NCBI RefSeq assembly: GCF_000156175.1 | Contig: NZ_GG692711.1 | Location: 85,119 to 149,118 of the forward strand | From: Collinsella intestinalis DSM 13280 | GTDB lineage: Bacteria; Actinomycetota; Coriobacteriia; Coriobacteriales; Coriobacteriaceae | Direction: 5' to 3' | DNA length: 64,000 bases | Shown: one piece after another, positions 9,187 to 18,302 of the stretch | Layout: every line of letters starts with the position of its first letter | How positions within the stretch are numbered: position 1 is the stretch's first letter | Program-made: the position numbers and the translations under genes | Notes under the pieces: generated by a model | The model's input: the letters and a program-made list of their open reading frames with translations, nothing else | Database searches by the model: none | Told to the model about the DNA's origin: nothing

Positions 9187-10404
9187 ATGGCATCCACTGC
9201 AACCGCAGGCGCGGCGCATACCGCCAAACCCCAGGAGAGCCTGCTCCAGCGCATCCTCAAGCGTCCCATCACCGCTACGCTCATCGCCATCGCGCTCGGA
9301 TTCGCCGTGGCGGCGGTCCTGCTCGCGGTAGCCGGCTACGACCCCGTCGCGTCCTTCGCGGCGCTGTTCGAGGGCGTGTTCTCCAAGCCCAAGTACATCT
9401 CCAACACCATCATCAAGGCCTCGCCCATCATCCTCACCGGAATCTCGGTGGCGTTCGCCTTCAAGACGGGCATGTTCAACATCGGCGCAGAGGGCCAGTA
9501 CGTGGCCGGCGCGGTGTGTGCCGTGCTCGTGGGCTCCACGCTCGACCTGCCCATGGTGCTGCAGGTGCCCGTCGTGATCCTCGCCGGCATCGCCGGCGGC
9601 GCCGCCATCGGCGCCATCACGGGCTTCCTCAAGGCGCGCTTCGGCATCCATGAGGTCATCACGGCCATCATGCTTAACTGGACGATGCTCTACCTCAACA
9701 ACTTCGTCGTGAACTCCGAGATGTTCCATCGCCCGAGCTCCACCTCGTCGATCCCGGTGAATCCCTCCAGCTACACCATGATCCTGCCCGAGTGGAAGCT
9801 CTCCGACCAGGGCCTCGAGACGCTCAGGAACGTGCCGTGGCTCTACGACTTCCTCGTCAAGGCCGACGTCAACATCGCCTTCATCGTGGCCATCCTCGTC
9901 GCCATCGCGATCTGGTTCGTCCTCTACCGTTCCAAGCTCGGCTTTGAGCTGCGCGCCGTGGGCTTCAACCGCGACGCCGCCGAGTTCGCCGGCATGCCCG
10001 TCGAGCGCAACACCGTGCTCGCCATGGTCATCGCGGGCGGCATCTCGGGCCTGGCCGGCGCCCTCATGATCACCGGCATCCAGCCGCACTGCATCTCGAC
10101 GCTCGCCGCGTTCGAGAACTACGGCTTCAACGGCTTCTCCGTCGCGCTTATCGCCGGCTCCTCCCCCATCGGGTGCATCTTCGCGGGCCTGCTGTTCGGC
10201 GGCCTGCTCTACGGCGGCACCTCCGTGCAGATGGCCGTGGGCGCCCCCACCGACATCATCAACATCATGATCGGCACGATCGTGTTCTTCGTCGCGCTCG
10301 CCCGCGTGGTCACCCTCATCGCCGAGCGCCTTGAGAAGCGCTCTGCCGAGAGGGCCCAAATCGCAGCGGCCACTTCCGACGCGCAGGAGGCCAACCATGC
10401 TTAA
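9187..10404 (+). CDS. nupB: nucleoside ABC transporter permease 1
   Basis: A 405-residue inner-membrane permease of the BPD_transp_2 (branched-chain amino acid/nucleoside) family. It has about ten hydrophobic segments, the conserved FNIGAEGQ motif after the third helix and a RAVGFNRDAAEFAGM cytoplasmic loop that contacts the ATPase. The start at 9187 directly follows GGAGGTG. It overlaps the second permease gene by eight bases, so the two are made together. Partners are the preceding ATPase and the BMP lipoprotein. Confidence 0.92.
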   Translation: MASTATAGAAHTAKPQESLLQRILKRPITATLIAIALGFAVAAVLLAVAGYDPVASFAALFEGVFSKPKYISNTIIKASPIILTGISVAFAFKTGMFNIGAEGQYVAGAVCAVLVGSTLDLPMVLQVPVVILAGIAGGAAIGAITGFLKARFGIHEVITAIMLNWTMLYLNNFVVNSEMFHRPSSTSSIPVNPSSYTMILPEWKLSDQGLETLRNVPWLYDFLVKADVNIAFIVAILVAIAIWFVLYRSKLGFELRAVGFNRDAAEFAGMPVERNTVLAMVIAGGISGLAGALMITGIQPHCISTLAAFENYGFNGFSVALIAGSSPIGCIFAGLLFGGLLYGGTSVQMAVGAPTDIINIMIGTIVFFVALARVVTLIAERLEKRSAERAQIAAATSDAQEANHA

Positions 10405-11320
10405 CAACGTCATGCTGCTCATCGGCATCACCCTCATGTATGCGACCCCGCTCGTCTTCGGCGCCCTGGGCGGCGTCATCTCCGAGCGCTCTGGCGTCGT
10501 CAACATCGGCATCGAGGGCATGATGACCGTCGGCGCCCTCGCCGGCGCCGCCGTCTCGTTCTACACCGGCAACCCCTGGATCGCGTTCCTGTGCGCAGGC
10601 ATCGCAGGCGGCGTCTTCGCGCTGCTGCACGCCGTCGCCGCGGTGACCTTCCGCGCCGACCAAAACGTCTCGGGCATCGCCCTCAACATGTTGGGACCGG
10701 GCCTCGCGCTCTTCCTCGCCCGCCTCATGTGGGATGGCGGCACGCAAAGCCCCTCCATCGAGACGCTGCCCAAGATCTTCGGGCGCGGCGCCTTTGCCGG
10801 CACCCCGTGGGCGAACCTCAACGTCGACGTCACCGTCGTGTTCGGCATCATCGCCGCCGCCGCGGTATGGTTCGTGCTCTACAAGACCAAGTGGGGCCTG
10901 CGCGTCCGCGCCGTGGGCGAGCACCCCGCCGCCGCCGACACCCTCGGCATCAACGTGAGCCGCACGCGTTTTATCTGCGTTGTGCTCTCCGGCGTCATGG
11001 CGGGATTCGGTGGCGCGTCCATCACGCTGGCGATCATCTCCCAGTTCACGCAGACGGCCGTGGCAGGTCAGGGCTTCATCGCGCTGGCCGCGGTGATCTT
11101 TGGCAAGTGGACCCCGCACGGCGCGTTCGGCGCGTGCCTGCTGTTCGGCATGGCACAGGCCCTCGTGATCATCCTGGGCGGCGGCGTTGTGCCGATCCCC
11201 AGCGAGATCCTCGCCATCATGCCCTACATCCTCACCCTCGTGGTGCTCGTGCTGTTCGTGGGCCGCTCCGTGGCGCCCAAGGCGGACGGCGTGCCCTACG
11301 AGAAGGGTTCGCGCGGGTAA
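10397..11320 (+). CDS. nupC: nucleoside ABC transporter permease 2
   Basis: A 307-residue membrane permease pairing with the previous one. It starts at 10397 inside the end of the upstream gene, after GGAGG. Features include GGVISERSGVVNIGIEGMM at the N-terminus, a run of helices and the coupling loop RAVGEHPAAADTLGIN. It is shorter than the first permease, as is usual for these pairs. It ends just before a long inverted-repeat element that separates the transporter genes from cdd. Confidence 0.92.
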   Translation: MLNNVMLLIGITLMYATPLVFGALGGVISERSGVVNIGIEGMMTVGALAGAAVSFYTGNPWIAFLCAGIAGGVFALLHAVAAVTFRADQNVSGIALNMLGPGLALFLARLMWDGGTQSPSIETLPKIFGRGAFAGTPWANLNVDVTVVFGIIAAAAVWFVLYKTKWGLRVRAVGEHPAAADTLGINVSRTRFICVVLSGVMAGFGGASITLAIISQFTQTAVAGQGFIALAAVIFGKWTPHGAFGACLLFGMAQALVIILGGGVVPIPSEILAIMPYILTLVVLVLFVGRSVAPKADGVPYEKGSRG

Positions 11321-11334
11321 TCCGGTCCCAACGG

Positions 11335-11445
11335 GAGGCCCGTCCTTTATGTCCTGCGCTCAGGCGGTCGTTTTGCACTCAACAAACAGCCCACTGGACT
11401 GTTTGGCGTGCAGAACTCGCTCAGGATAAAAAGGACGGGCCTCCC
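11335..11445. repeat. 111-bp element with perfect 16-bp inverted ends
   Basis: GGGAGGCCCGTCCTTT (11335-11350) is exactly inverted at 11430-11445. The interior holds a second stem (AAACAG...CTGTTT around a central CCCACTGGA) and partial pairing of GTTTTGCAC with GTGCAGAAC, so the whole element can fold into one long hairpin. It sits between nupC and cdd. It may be a MITE-like insertion or a structured RNA; on the plus strand the second arm lacks a following T-run, so it is not a standard terminator. Confidence 0.65.
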
Positions 11446-11523
11446 TGCGTTGTCTTTAGCTTGCTCGAGCTAGTTGTTTTTCTCTGGCACGTGCCGGCCC
11501 CCTGGGGGATGGAAAGGAGCATC

Positions 11524-11940
11524 ATGAACGACCTTGAACTTGTGCGAGCTGCCATCGCGGCTCGGGAAAACTCGTATTCCCCGTATTCGAACTTCGCCGT
11601 CGGTGCGGCGCTGCTGTGCGCCGATGGGACCGTGTACGGCGGGTGCAATATCGAAAACGCGGCCTATTCGCCGGGCAATTGCGCCGAGCGCACAGCGTTT
11701 TTCCGCGCCATCTTCGACGGGCATCGGGACTTCACAGCCATCGCCGTGGTCGGAGGCCCCGCAGGTGAGCCCATCAGCGAGTTGTGCGCGCCATGCGGCG
11801 TATGCCGGCAGGTAATGCGCGAGTTCTGCGACCCGGCCACCTTCCGCATCCTCATGGGGACGAGCCCCGATGCATTCGTCGAGGCCACCCTCGAAGAGCT
11901 TCTCCCCTACGGCTTTGGCCCGGAGAACCTCGGGCGCTAA
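11524..11940 (+). CDS. cdd: cytidine deaminase
   Basis: A 138-residue cytosolic zinc enzyme that deaminates cytidine and deoxycytidine to uridine and deoxyuridine, preparing them for the pyrimidine phosphorylase encoded next. Zinc and catalytic residues are visible: Cys53-Ala-Glu55 (NCAERTAFF) and the PCGVC pair Cys91/Cys94, which mark the small homotetrameric class. The YSPYSNFAVGAALL substrate loop is also present. The ATG follows GGAAAGGAG. Length matches the family. Confidence 0.95.
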   Translation: MNDLELVRAAIAARENSYSPYSNFAVGAALLCADGTVYGGCNIENAAYSPGNCAERTAFFRAIFDGHRDFTAIAVVGGPAGEPISELCAPCGVCRQVMREFCDPATFRILMGTSPDAFVEATLEELLPYGFGPENLGR

Positions 11941-12002
11941 CCCCATCTCGCCAACGGCTCCGGCGGCGCCCCTTTGCCGCCATATGGAAATGAGGCAACC
12001 CT

Positions 12003-13334
12003 ATGCGCATGTACGACATCATTGAAAAGAAACGCGACGGCGGCGCGCTCAGCGACGCCGAGATCGGCTTCTTTGTGGATGGCTACACCTCCGGGCGCAT
12101 CCCCGACTATCAGGCAAGCGCCCTGCTCATGGCCATCTACCTACGCGGCATGACGCCCGAGGAGACGCGCCTGCTCACCATGCACATGATGAACTCGGGC
12201 GATGTCATGGACCTCTCGAGCATCCCGGGCGCCACCGTGGACAAGCACTCCACTGGAGGCGTTGGGGATAAGACCTCGCTCGCCGTCGTGCCCATGCTTG
12301 CGGCCATGGACCCCGGGCACACATTCGTTGCCAAGATGACCGGGCGCGGTCTTGGCCACACGGGCGGCACCGTGGACAAGCTCGAGAGCATCCCTGGATT
12401 CGACACCGCCCTCACAGATGACGCATTCCTCTCCTGCGTGCGGGAGCACGGCGCCTCCATCATCGGCCAGACAGGCAACCTCGTCCCGGCCGACAAGCTC
12501 ATCTATGCCCTGCGCGACGTCACCGCGACCGTGAGCTGCATACCGCTCATCGCCAGCTCGATCATGAGCAAGAAGCTCGCCGCGGGTTCGGGCTGCATCC
12601 TGCTCGACGTCAAGGTCGGTTCCGGCGCATTCATGAAGACCGTGCCCGAAGCCATCGAACTCGCGCAGGCCATGGTCGAGATCGGCGAGGGCATGGGACG
12701 CCGCGTAAAGGCGCTCATCACCAATATGGACCGCCCGCTGGGACGCAACATCGGCAATGCCCTCGAGGTCGTAGAGGTCATCGAGACCCTGCAGGGACAA
12801 GGACCCGCCGACCTCACGCATGAGGCGATCATGCTCGCGAGCGACCTGCTCGAGCTCACGGGGCGCTTTGACCACAACGAGGCCGAGGCACGAGCGCGTC
12901 GCGTGATCGAGGACGGCTCGGCGCTCGCCAAGCTCAAGGAGATCGTCGTCGCCCAGGGCGGAGACGTGCGCGTTATAGACGACCCCTCCCTGCTCCCACA
13001 GGCAAGCCTGCACGAGACGCTGTGCGCACCGCGCGCGGGCTTTGTTGCGCATATCGATACCGAGCGCGTGGGCGTGGCATCGGCCGAACTCGGAGGCGGG
13101 CGCCTGACCCTCGACGACGAGATCGACCACAGCTGCGGCATCACGCTGCTCAAAAACTACGGCGACCCCGTGGAAGACGGGGAGCCCGTCGCCATCGTCC
13201 ACGCCAACGATGCGGGGAAGCTCGCAACCGGCCTGGCCACACTCGCCGGCGCCTACACGTACGGACCGCAAGAGCCGCCCGTCGAGCCCCTGCTCTACGC
13301 GAGTGTGACGGCTGCGGGCGTTGCGTACGCGTAG
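12003..13334 (+). CDS. pdp: pyrimidine-nucleoside phosphorylase
   Basis: A 443-residue cytosolic enzyme that cleaves uridine, thymidine and deoxyuridine with phosphate. The family signature [13 protein letters not shown] is present near residue 80, with [18 protein letters not shown] following and GSGAFMKT in the central domain. Length fits the Gram-positive Pdp/DeoA group. Two candidate start codons lie six bases apart (12003 and 12009); I used the first, after ATGAGG. It lies between cdd and deoC, so deoxyribose-1-phosphate produced here can pass through DeoB to DeoC. Confidence 0.95.
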   Translation: MRMYDIIEKKRDGGALSDAEIGFFVDGYTSGRIPDYQASALLMAIYLRGMTPEETRLLTMHMMNSGDVMDLSSIPGATVDKHSTGGVGDKTSLAVVPMLAAMDPGHTFVAKMTGRGLGHTGGTVDKLESIPGFDTALTDDAFLSCVREHGASIIGQTGNLVPADKLIYALRDVTATVSCIPLIASSIMSKKLAAGSGCILLDVKVGSGAFMKTVPEAIELAQAMVEIGEGMGRRVKALITNMDRPLGRNIGNALEVVEVIETLQGQGPADLTHEAIMLASDLLELTGRFDHNEAEARARRVIEDGSALAKLKEIVVAQGGDVRVIDDPSLLPQASLHETLCAPRAGFVAHIDTERVGVASAELGGGRLTLDDEIDHSCGITLLKNYGDPVEDGEPVAIVHANDAGKLATGLATLAGAYTYGPQEPPVEPLLYASVTAAGVAYA

Positions 13335-13416
13335 CCGGACACTCCTCGGGGTATACGCCCCACATACGCATCTGCAACCACCGCCCCACCCGGGGCTTCA
13401 AATGAAAGGAACCACC

Positions 13417-14088
13417 ATGTCCCTCACCAAATCCGAACTCGCCAAGTACATGGACCACACCCTGCTCAAGGCCGACGCCACCGCCGAGCAAATCGACCGC
13501 GTCGCCGCCGAGGCACGCGAGCTGAACACCGCCTCCGTGTGCGTGAACGGCTATTGGGTCCCGCGCGTCGCCGCCGCGCTGGAGGGCACCGATGTCATGA
13601 CCTGCGCCGTCATCGGCTTCCCGCTGGGCGCCATGTCCACCACCGCCAAGGCCGCCGAGACCGCCGACGTGGTGGCCGCCGGTGCGCGCGAGGTCGACAT
13701 GGTCATCAACATCGGCGAGCTCAAGGCCGGCAACGACGACGTGGTGCGCGCCGACATCGCAGCCGTGGCCGAGGCCGCTCACGCCGGCGGCGCCCACCTC
13801 AAGGTGATCATCGAGTGCTGCCTGCTCACCGAGGAGGAGAAGGTCCGCGCGAGCCGTCTCACCGTCGAGGGCGGCGCGGACTTTGTGAAGACCTCCACCG
13901 GCTTCTCCACCGGCGGCGCCACCGTCGAGGACGTGCGCCTCATGCGCGAGACCGTCGGACCCGACTTCGGCGTGAAGGCCGCGGGCGGCATTCGCACCCT
14001 CGCCGACGCCGAGGCCATGATCGAGGCCGGCGCTAACCGCCTGGGCGTCTCCGCGAGCATCGCCATCCTGAGCGAGCTCAACGCCTAA
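13417..14088 (+). CDS. deoC: deoxyribose-phosphate aldolase
   Basis: A 223-residue class I aldolase splitting 2-deoxyribose-5-phosphate into glyceraldehyde-3-phosphate and acetaldehyde. The Schiff-base Lys158 is in [14 protein letters not shown]. Other landmarks are [21 protein letters not shown] with the catalytic Asp94 and [10 protein letters not shown] with the second lysine. The ATG at 13417 follows GAAAGGA; a longer frame would start inside the end of pdp without a ribosome-binding site. It completes deoxynucleoside catabolism into glycolysis. Confidence 0.96.
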   Translation: MSLTKSELAKYMDHTLLKADATAEQIDRVAAEARELNTASVCVNGYWVPRVAAALEGTDVMTCAVIGFPLGAMSTTAKAAETADVVAAGAREVDMVINIGELKAGNDDVVRADIAAVAEAAHAGGAHLKVIIECCLLTEEEKVRASRLTVEGGADFVKTSTGFSTGGATVEDVRLMRETVGPDFGVKAAGGIRTLADAEAMIEAGANRLGVSASIAILSELNA

Positions 14089-14107
14089 GCACCGCACCTG
14101 CACCGTC

Positions 14108-14141
14108 GCCCCGAGCACCGCAATCGCGCGCTCGGGGCTTT
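14108..14141 (+). terminator. hairpin between deoC and deoB
   Basis: GCCCCGAGC (14108-14116) pairs with GCTCGGGGC (14130-14138), followed by TTTC. This is terminator-like but with a short T-run, so it may only reduce read-through into deoB. Confidence 0.55.
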
Positions 14142-14163
14142 CATCGTTCTCAAAGGACCTTTC

Positions 14164-15375
14164 ATGGCATCTCAGAAGTATCGCCGCATCCTGACCATCG
14201 TCATCGACTCGATCGGCGTGGGCGACGCACCCGACGCCGACAAGTACAACTCAGACGGCGCCGACACCCTCGGCCATATGTCCCAATGGTGGGTCGACAA
14301 CCAGGGGCGTCCGCTCACGCTCCCCAACATGGAGCGTCTCGGCCTGGGCCGCGTGCGCCCCGGCAAGCCGTTCGCCGGCGTAAGCGCAGACACCGGGCCC
14401 GCCGGCGGCTTTGGCCGCATGCGCATCATCAGCCTGGGCAACGACTCGCTCGACGGCCACTGGGAGATGATGTGCCTGCCCACGCGCTTTGAGGTGGATT
14501 ACTTCCCGCAGGGCTTCCCCGACGAGTTGCTCGACAAGCTCCGTGCATTCAGCGGCCGCAACATCGTGTGCAACAAGCCCTACTCCGGCACCGAAGTGCT
14601 CAAGGACTACGGCGAGCACCAACTGGCCACGGGCGACCTGATCGTCTACACCTCTGGCGACTCGGTCTTGCAGATCGCCGCGCATGAGGATGTGATTCCG
14701 CTCGAGGAGCTCTACCGCATCTGCGAGTACGCGCGCACCCTCATCAACGGCCCCGAGATCACCATGGGTCGCGTCATCGCGCGCCCGTACGTGGGCACGC
14801 GCGCCGCAGATTTCACCCGCACCGCCAATCGCCACGACTATGGCCTGACCCCCACCGGCCCCACGGTCGTCGACTTCCTGCGCGACGCGGGACTCGACAC
14901 CATCGCCGTGGGCAAGACCTACGACCTGCTGTGCGGCAACGGTTTTTCAGAGAGCTATCACAACGAGAGCAACTCCGATGGCATGGACCATGTGGACGAG
15001 GTCATGGCGCGCGATTGGCACGGCCTGTGCTTCACCAACCTGGTCGATTTCGACGCCGTGTACGGGCACCGCCGTGACCCGCTCGGCGACGGCCTGGCGC
15101 TCGAGGACTTCGACCGGCGCCTCGGCGGCGTCATGGACGCTATGCGCGACGACGACCTGCTGATCATCACCGCCGACCACGGCAACGACCCCACCTACCG
15201 CGGTACCGACCATACGCGCGAGCTCGTACCGCTGCTCGCCTGGAGCCCCTCCATGCACGGCGGCGTCGACCTGGGGCTTCGCCCAACCGCCTCGGATATC
15301 GGTGCCACAATCTTGGAGAACTTCGGCGTCCCTGGCAACGGCGAAGGTACGAGCTTCCTCAGTGAGCTCCAGTAG
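14164..15375 (+). CDS. deoB: phosphopentomutase
   Basis: A 403-residue cytosolic metalloenzyme of the alkaline-phosphatase superfamily that interconverts (deoxy)ribose-1-phosphate and -5-phosphate. Metal-site motifs are seen at the N-terminus (IVIDSIGVGDAPDADKY, GADTLGHM) and C-terminus (ITADHGNDPT, DHTRELVPLLAW). Length agrees with the DeoB family. It starts after AAAGGACC and closes the nucleoside cluster, linking the phosphorylases to DeoC and the pentose-phosphate pool. A strong terminator follows. Confidence 0.96.
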   Translation: MASQKYRRILTIVIDSIGVGDAPDADKYNSDGADTLGHMSQWWVDNQGRPLTLPNMERLGLGRVRPGKPFAGVSADTGPAGGFGRMRIISLGNDSLDGHWEMMCLPTRFEVDYFPQGFPDELLDKLRAFSGRNIVCNKPYSGTEVLKDYGEHQLATGDLIVYTSGDSVLQIAAHEDVIPLEELYRICEYARTLINGPEITMGRVIARPYVGTRAADFTRTANRHDYGLTPTGPTVVDFLRDAGLDTIAVGKTYDLLCGNGFSESYHNESNSDGMDHVDEVMARDWHGLCFTNLVDFDAVYGHRRDPLGDGLALEDFDRRLGGVMDAMRDDDLLIITADHGNDPTYRGTDHTRELVPLLAWSPSMHGGVDLGLRPTASDIGATILENFGVPGNGEGTSFLSELQ

Positions 15376-15419
15376 CACGCCAAGCACCCACCATCAGATC
15401 AACCTGGCGCCATCAACAC

Positions 15420-15463
15420 CGCCGCTTACCGCATGCACCACCCATTCGGTAGGCGGCGTTTTT
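15420..15463 (+). terminator. terminator of the deo cluster
   Basis: CGCCGCTTACCG (15420-15431) and CGGTAGGCGGCG (15447-15458) form a stem with one bulge, followed by TTTTTAT. It lies about 45 bp after deoB. Confidence 0.85.
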
Positions 15464-15631
15464 ATGCACCTGGAAAGCTCCGACCGATTCTGTGATTGCC
15501 AAATTCTCAAGATGTGTGACCGATGAGCGCATGTGGGCCGCTGCCGCGCGAGACTTCAGCGCGAAATGACCACGAATCATCCGGCCATGCGTCGCACGGG
15601 CGCTCTTTTTTTCTTTTTCCCATCCCCATTC
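15464..15631. other. gene-free stretch between convergent deoB and arsC-like gene
   Basis: Apart from the two flanking terminators I see no gene, repeat or RNA here; a T-rich run near 15604-15618 stands out from the local composition but forms no hairpin. Confidence 0.4.
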
Positions 15632-15661
15632 GACAAAAAGGCGCCCCTAGCAAGGGGCGCC
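15632..15661 (-). terminator. terminator of the ArsC-like gene
   Basis: GGCGCCCC and GGGGCGCC (15640-15661) form a perfect stem; on the minus strand it is followed by TTTTTGTC. Confidence 0.85.
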
Positions 15662-15717
15662 GGTCACACTTCTTTTGAATTTGGCAAAATCGCTCTCGCG
15701 CAGATGCGGCAGCGGGC

Positions 15718-16059
15718 CTACTCCCAGCCCTTCCAGGTATCGGGGCAGTAACCCACGGTCGCCTTGGCGCCGTTGCGCACGATGGGCTCGCGCAGGACCT
15801 GCTGGTTCTCGAGCAGCTTGTCGAACTTCTGGCTCTCGGCGAGATAGGTGATGAGCGCCACGGTGTCCTGATCCTTCGCGTCCGGGTCGATCACGGCGTC
15901 GATGCCGCCCACGGCGCGCATCACGCTCTGTAACTCGCCCTTGCTCATCTCCTTCTCTTTGAGATCGATGAACTGGAACTTGATGCGACGCTCCTTGAAA
16001 TAGCGCTGGGCCTTCTTGGTGTCGAAGCTCTTTTTAGTACCGAAGATCTGGATGTTCAT
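15718..16059 (-). CDS. ArsC/Spx-family protein without the N-terminal redox cysteine
   Basis: A 113-residue thioredoxin-fold protein of the ArsC family. The first strand and helix read IQIFGTKKSFDTKKAQRYF. At the place where arsenate reductases and relatives carry the nucleophilic Cys (pattern TKKCxDT) this protein has Ser11-Phe12. The rest of the fold is kept, including REPIVRNG with the usual cis-Pro region and a late Cys in GYCPDTWKGWE. Without the Cys it is unlikely to be a classical arsenate reductase; a regulatory or binding role is possible. It ends with its own terminator and stands alone on the minus strand. Confidence 0.75.
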   Translation of the reverse strand: MNIQIFGTKKSFDTKKAQRYFKERRIKFQFIDLKEKEMSKGELQSVMRAVGGIDAVIDPDAKDQDTVALITYLAESQKFDKLLENQQVLREPIVRNGAKATVGYCPDTWKGWE

Positions 16060-16092
16060 ATCGGCTCCGTGGGGTCGAAGGATCGATGGGTC

Positions 16093-17037
16093 TCAGTACA
16101 GGGCCGGAGCGGCCGACATCGCCAGCTCGTCGACGAGCGCGTAGAAGCGCTTGGGGTCGGCGTGCGTCACGAGCGTCACCTCGCGACCCTCGTCGCAGCG
16201 GAAGGTCCGGCCGGCCGCGGCGCCGTCCACGCGGACATCGCAGCGGACGCGCTCAACCTCGGCGATCTCGGGGTACAGGCAGTAGACGGTGGTGAGCACA
16301 TCCCACAGGTAGTACACGTTGTTCGCCGCCACATTCAGGACCAGCGCATATCCCTGGCCGATCAGGTCGATGGCCGGGTAACGGCGCAGCTCGGCCCAGT
16401 GCTGGCAGAGGTCGCGCGTGAGCGGCAGCTCCTCGGTGCTCTCCAGACCCACCATGTGGATCTCGAGCGACGAGTCCCACACGCGCTTGACCGCCTCGGG
16501 GTCCCAAAAGGCGTTCCACTCGGCGGTGCCGTCAAAACACGGGTCCACCACGTTGCCATGACCGTCAAGCGAACCGCCCATCCAAAAGAGCGTCTCGATC
16601 TTCTCCTCGATGGCGGGCTCAGCGTCCAGCGCGCGGGCGAGGTCGGTCAGGGGGCCGGTGAACAGCAGGGTCGTCTTGCCCTCCTCGGCCATGACCTTAT
16701 CCACCAGGTCGAGATGGGCCGGGCGCGCGGCGATCGGCGTGCGGGGCGCGCCGTGCTCGTTCAGCATGGGCAGCGCATCGAAGGTGAAGGCGGAGCCCCT
16801 CCACTCCGAGGGGAATTGATGATGCGGGCGAGAGTCCGACGCCGCAACCTCGAGAGCCGCCTGCTTACCCCCAAAGAGATCGATGATTTTGCGAGACGCC
16901 TCGAGGGCCGCCTCGATCTGGCAATCGCCGTCCACAACCGAGACGCCCGTCACGCGGGCCTCGGGCATCTGCAGCAACAGCAGCAGGCTCACCAGGTCGT
17001 CAACGCCGCCGTCATGGTTGAAATACACGTTCGTCAT
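16093..17037 (-). CDS. inosine/uridine-preferring nucleoside hydrolase
   Basis: A 314-residue hydrolase that would release the base and free ribose from nucleosides. The N-terminal calcium-binding Asp cluster is recognisable as FNHDGGVDDLVSL; the FTGPLTDLARAL, WMGGSLDGHGNV and AEWNAFWDPEA motifs are typical of the IUNH family. The first Asp of the usual DTDPG is replaced (NHDGG). The ATG at 17037 follows GAAAGG; longer frames add a cysteine-rich run unlike the family. It is an alternative salvage route to the deo phosphorylases upstream. Confidence 0.88.
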   Translation of the reverse strand: MTNVYFNHDGGVDDLVSLLLLLQMPEARVTGVSVVDGDCQIEAALEASRKIIDLFGGKQAALEVAASDSRPHHQFPSEWRGSAFTFDALPMLNEHGAPRTPIAARPAHLDLVDKVMAEEGKTTLLFTGPLTDLARALDAEPAIEEKIETLFWMGGSLDGHGNVVDPCFDGTAEWNAFWDPEAVKRVWDSSLEIHMVGLESTEELPLTRDLCQHWAELRRYPAIDLIGQGYALVLNVAANNVYYLWDVLTTVYCLYPEIAEVERVRCDVRVDGAAAGRTFRCDEGREVTLVTHADPKRFYALVDELAMSAAPALY

Positions 17038-17142
17038 ACGAAACCTTTCAAAAGAAAATGACACGCACCCAGTATGCCAGAGTACGTGCCATATACATGC
17101 AAAGGATTCGCACGGTGCGCATCGCACCGTGCAGCAAGTCAC

Positions 17143-18078
17143 TTACACCAGCATGAAGTACGCCAGCACCGCGACGCCGAGCACGATGCGGTAGATGCCA
17201 AACGCCGTGAAGTCGTGGCGACGGACGAAGCCCATGAGCCACTTGATCGCGACGAGCGAGACGATGAACGCGACAACGCAACCGACCGCGAGGATGGCAA
17301 CGCCGCTCGGGTCGAACACGCCGCCCTTGAGGAAGAACTTCACAAGCTTGAGGAAGCTCGCGCCGAACATGACGGGAATCGCCAGGAAGAAGGTGAACTT
17401 GGCCGCCACAGAGCGCGTGGTGCCCAGCAACAAGCCGCCGATGATGGTGGATCCGGAACGCGAGGTACCGGGAATGAGCGAGAGCACCTGGAAGCAGCCG
17501 ATGCCGAAGGCGGTCTTATAAGAGAGATCGTCGAGCGTGGTGATGGAACCGAAGTCGCCACCCTCGGTGGGCTCGACAGCGGAGGCGGGGGCGGCGAAAT
17601 GCGAGCCCATGGGCCTACCGCCCGGCGCCACAGCCTCGGCAGCCACGCGCGCGGCGAGCTTATTGGCGCGCCAACGCTCGATCACAATGAAGGCGATGCC
17701 GTAGACGATGAGCGCGGCGGCAACAACCCAGGCGTTGTAGAGGTGCTCCTCCATGAAGTCGTCGAGCGGGATGCCGATGATGGCCGCGGGCAGGCAGCCC
17801 ACGATGATCTTGCCCCACAGATTCCAGGTAGAACGGCATTCCTGTCGCGTCTTTCCAAAGCCGAACGGCAGCAGGTCACGTATGAACAGCACGCATACGG
17901 CGAGAATGGCGCCAAGCTGGATGACGACGAGGAACATGTTCCAGAATTCCTCGGTGACGTTCAGCTTGATGAACTCGTCCACCAAGATCATGTGACCCGT
18001 CGACGAGATGGGCAGCCACTCCGTGATGCCCTCGACCAGGCCAAGGAAGGCGGATTTGAGCAGCTCGATAATATCCAC
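17143..18078 (-). CDS. uppP: undecaprenyl-diphosphatase
   Basis: A 311-residue integral membrane phosphatase (UppP/BacA) that recycles undecaprenyl pyrophosphate for cell-wall synthesis and confers bacitracin tolerance. Both catalytic motifs are present: [14 protein letters not shown] near residue 16 and [10 protein letters not shown] near residue 205. About eight membrane segments are visible. A hydrophilic insert of roughly 40 residues between them (after [12 protein letters not shown]) makes it longer than the usual ~270. It starts after GAGGAGG. A hairpin with a T-run lies in its 5' leader. Confidence 0.95.
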   Translation of the reverse strand: MDIIELLKSAFLGLVEGITEWLPISSTGHMILVDEFIKLNVTEEFWNMFLVVIQLGAILAVCVLFIRDLLPFGFGKTRQECRSTWNLWGKIIVGCLPAAIIGIPLDDFMEEHLYNAWVVAAALIVYGIAFIVIERWRANKLAARVAAEAVAPGGRPMGSHFAAPASAVEPTEGGDFGSITTLDDLSYKTAFGIGCFQVLSLIPGTSRSGSTIIGGLLLGTTRSVAAKFTFFLAIPVMFGASFLKLVKFFLKGGVFDPSGVAILAVGCVVAFIVSLVAIKWLMGFVRRHDFTAFGIYRIVLGVAVLAYFMLV

Positions 18079-18123
18079 GTGTCCTCCTCAGGGGCGTGAC
18101 GGTGCGCGCCGAGCATGTCGATA

Positions 18124-18150
18124 CAAAAAGCGCCGCCCTGCGGCGCGATA
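18124..18150 (-). terminator. hairpin with T-run upstream of uppP
   Basis: On the minus strand GCGCCGC-AGG-GCGGCGC is followed by TTTTTGTATC, about 45 bp before the uppP start. No gene precedes it on this strand in the divergent gap, so it may be a leader attenuator or the end of a short RNA. Confidence 0.5.
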
Positions 18151-18196
18151 TCCTATTATCACCCGACACGATGCGCTGCACCGAAAATGCGCGCCG

Positions 18197-18239
18197 TTTG
18201 CGATATATCGAACGCAAATGTAAGCCGAATGGGTATAAC
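18197..18239 (+). promoter_or_regulatory. inverted repeat and -10 before uspA
   Basis: TTTGCG (18197-18202) and CGCAAA (18213-18218) form an inverted repeat around ATATATCGAA, 15 bp before TATAAC (18234-18239), a likely -10 for uspA. A TTGCGA inside the repeat could not be placed at a standard -35 distance, so the promoter call is tentative. Confidence 0.4.
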
Positions 18240-18302
18240 TGTGGCATGGTAAAGCACCATGAGACGGGCGCGTGAAAGCCCGCATAGACCAAGGAGGTCA
18301 CC

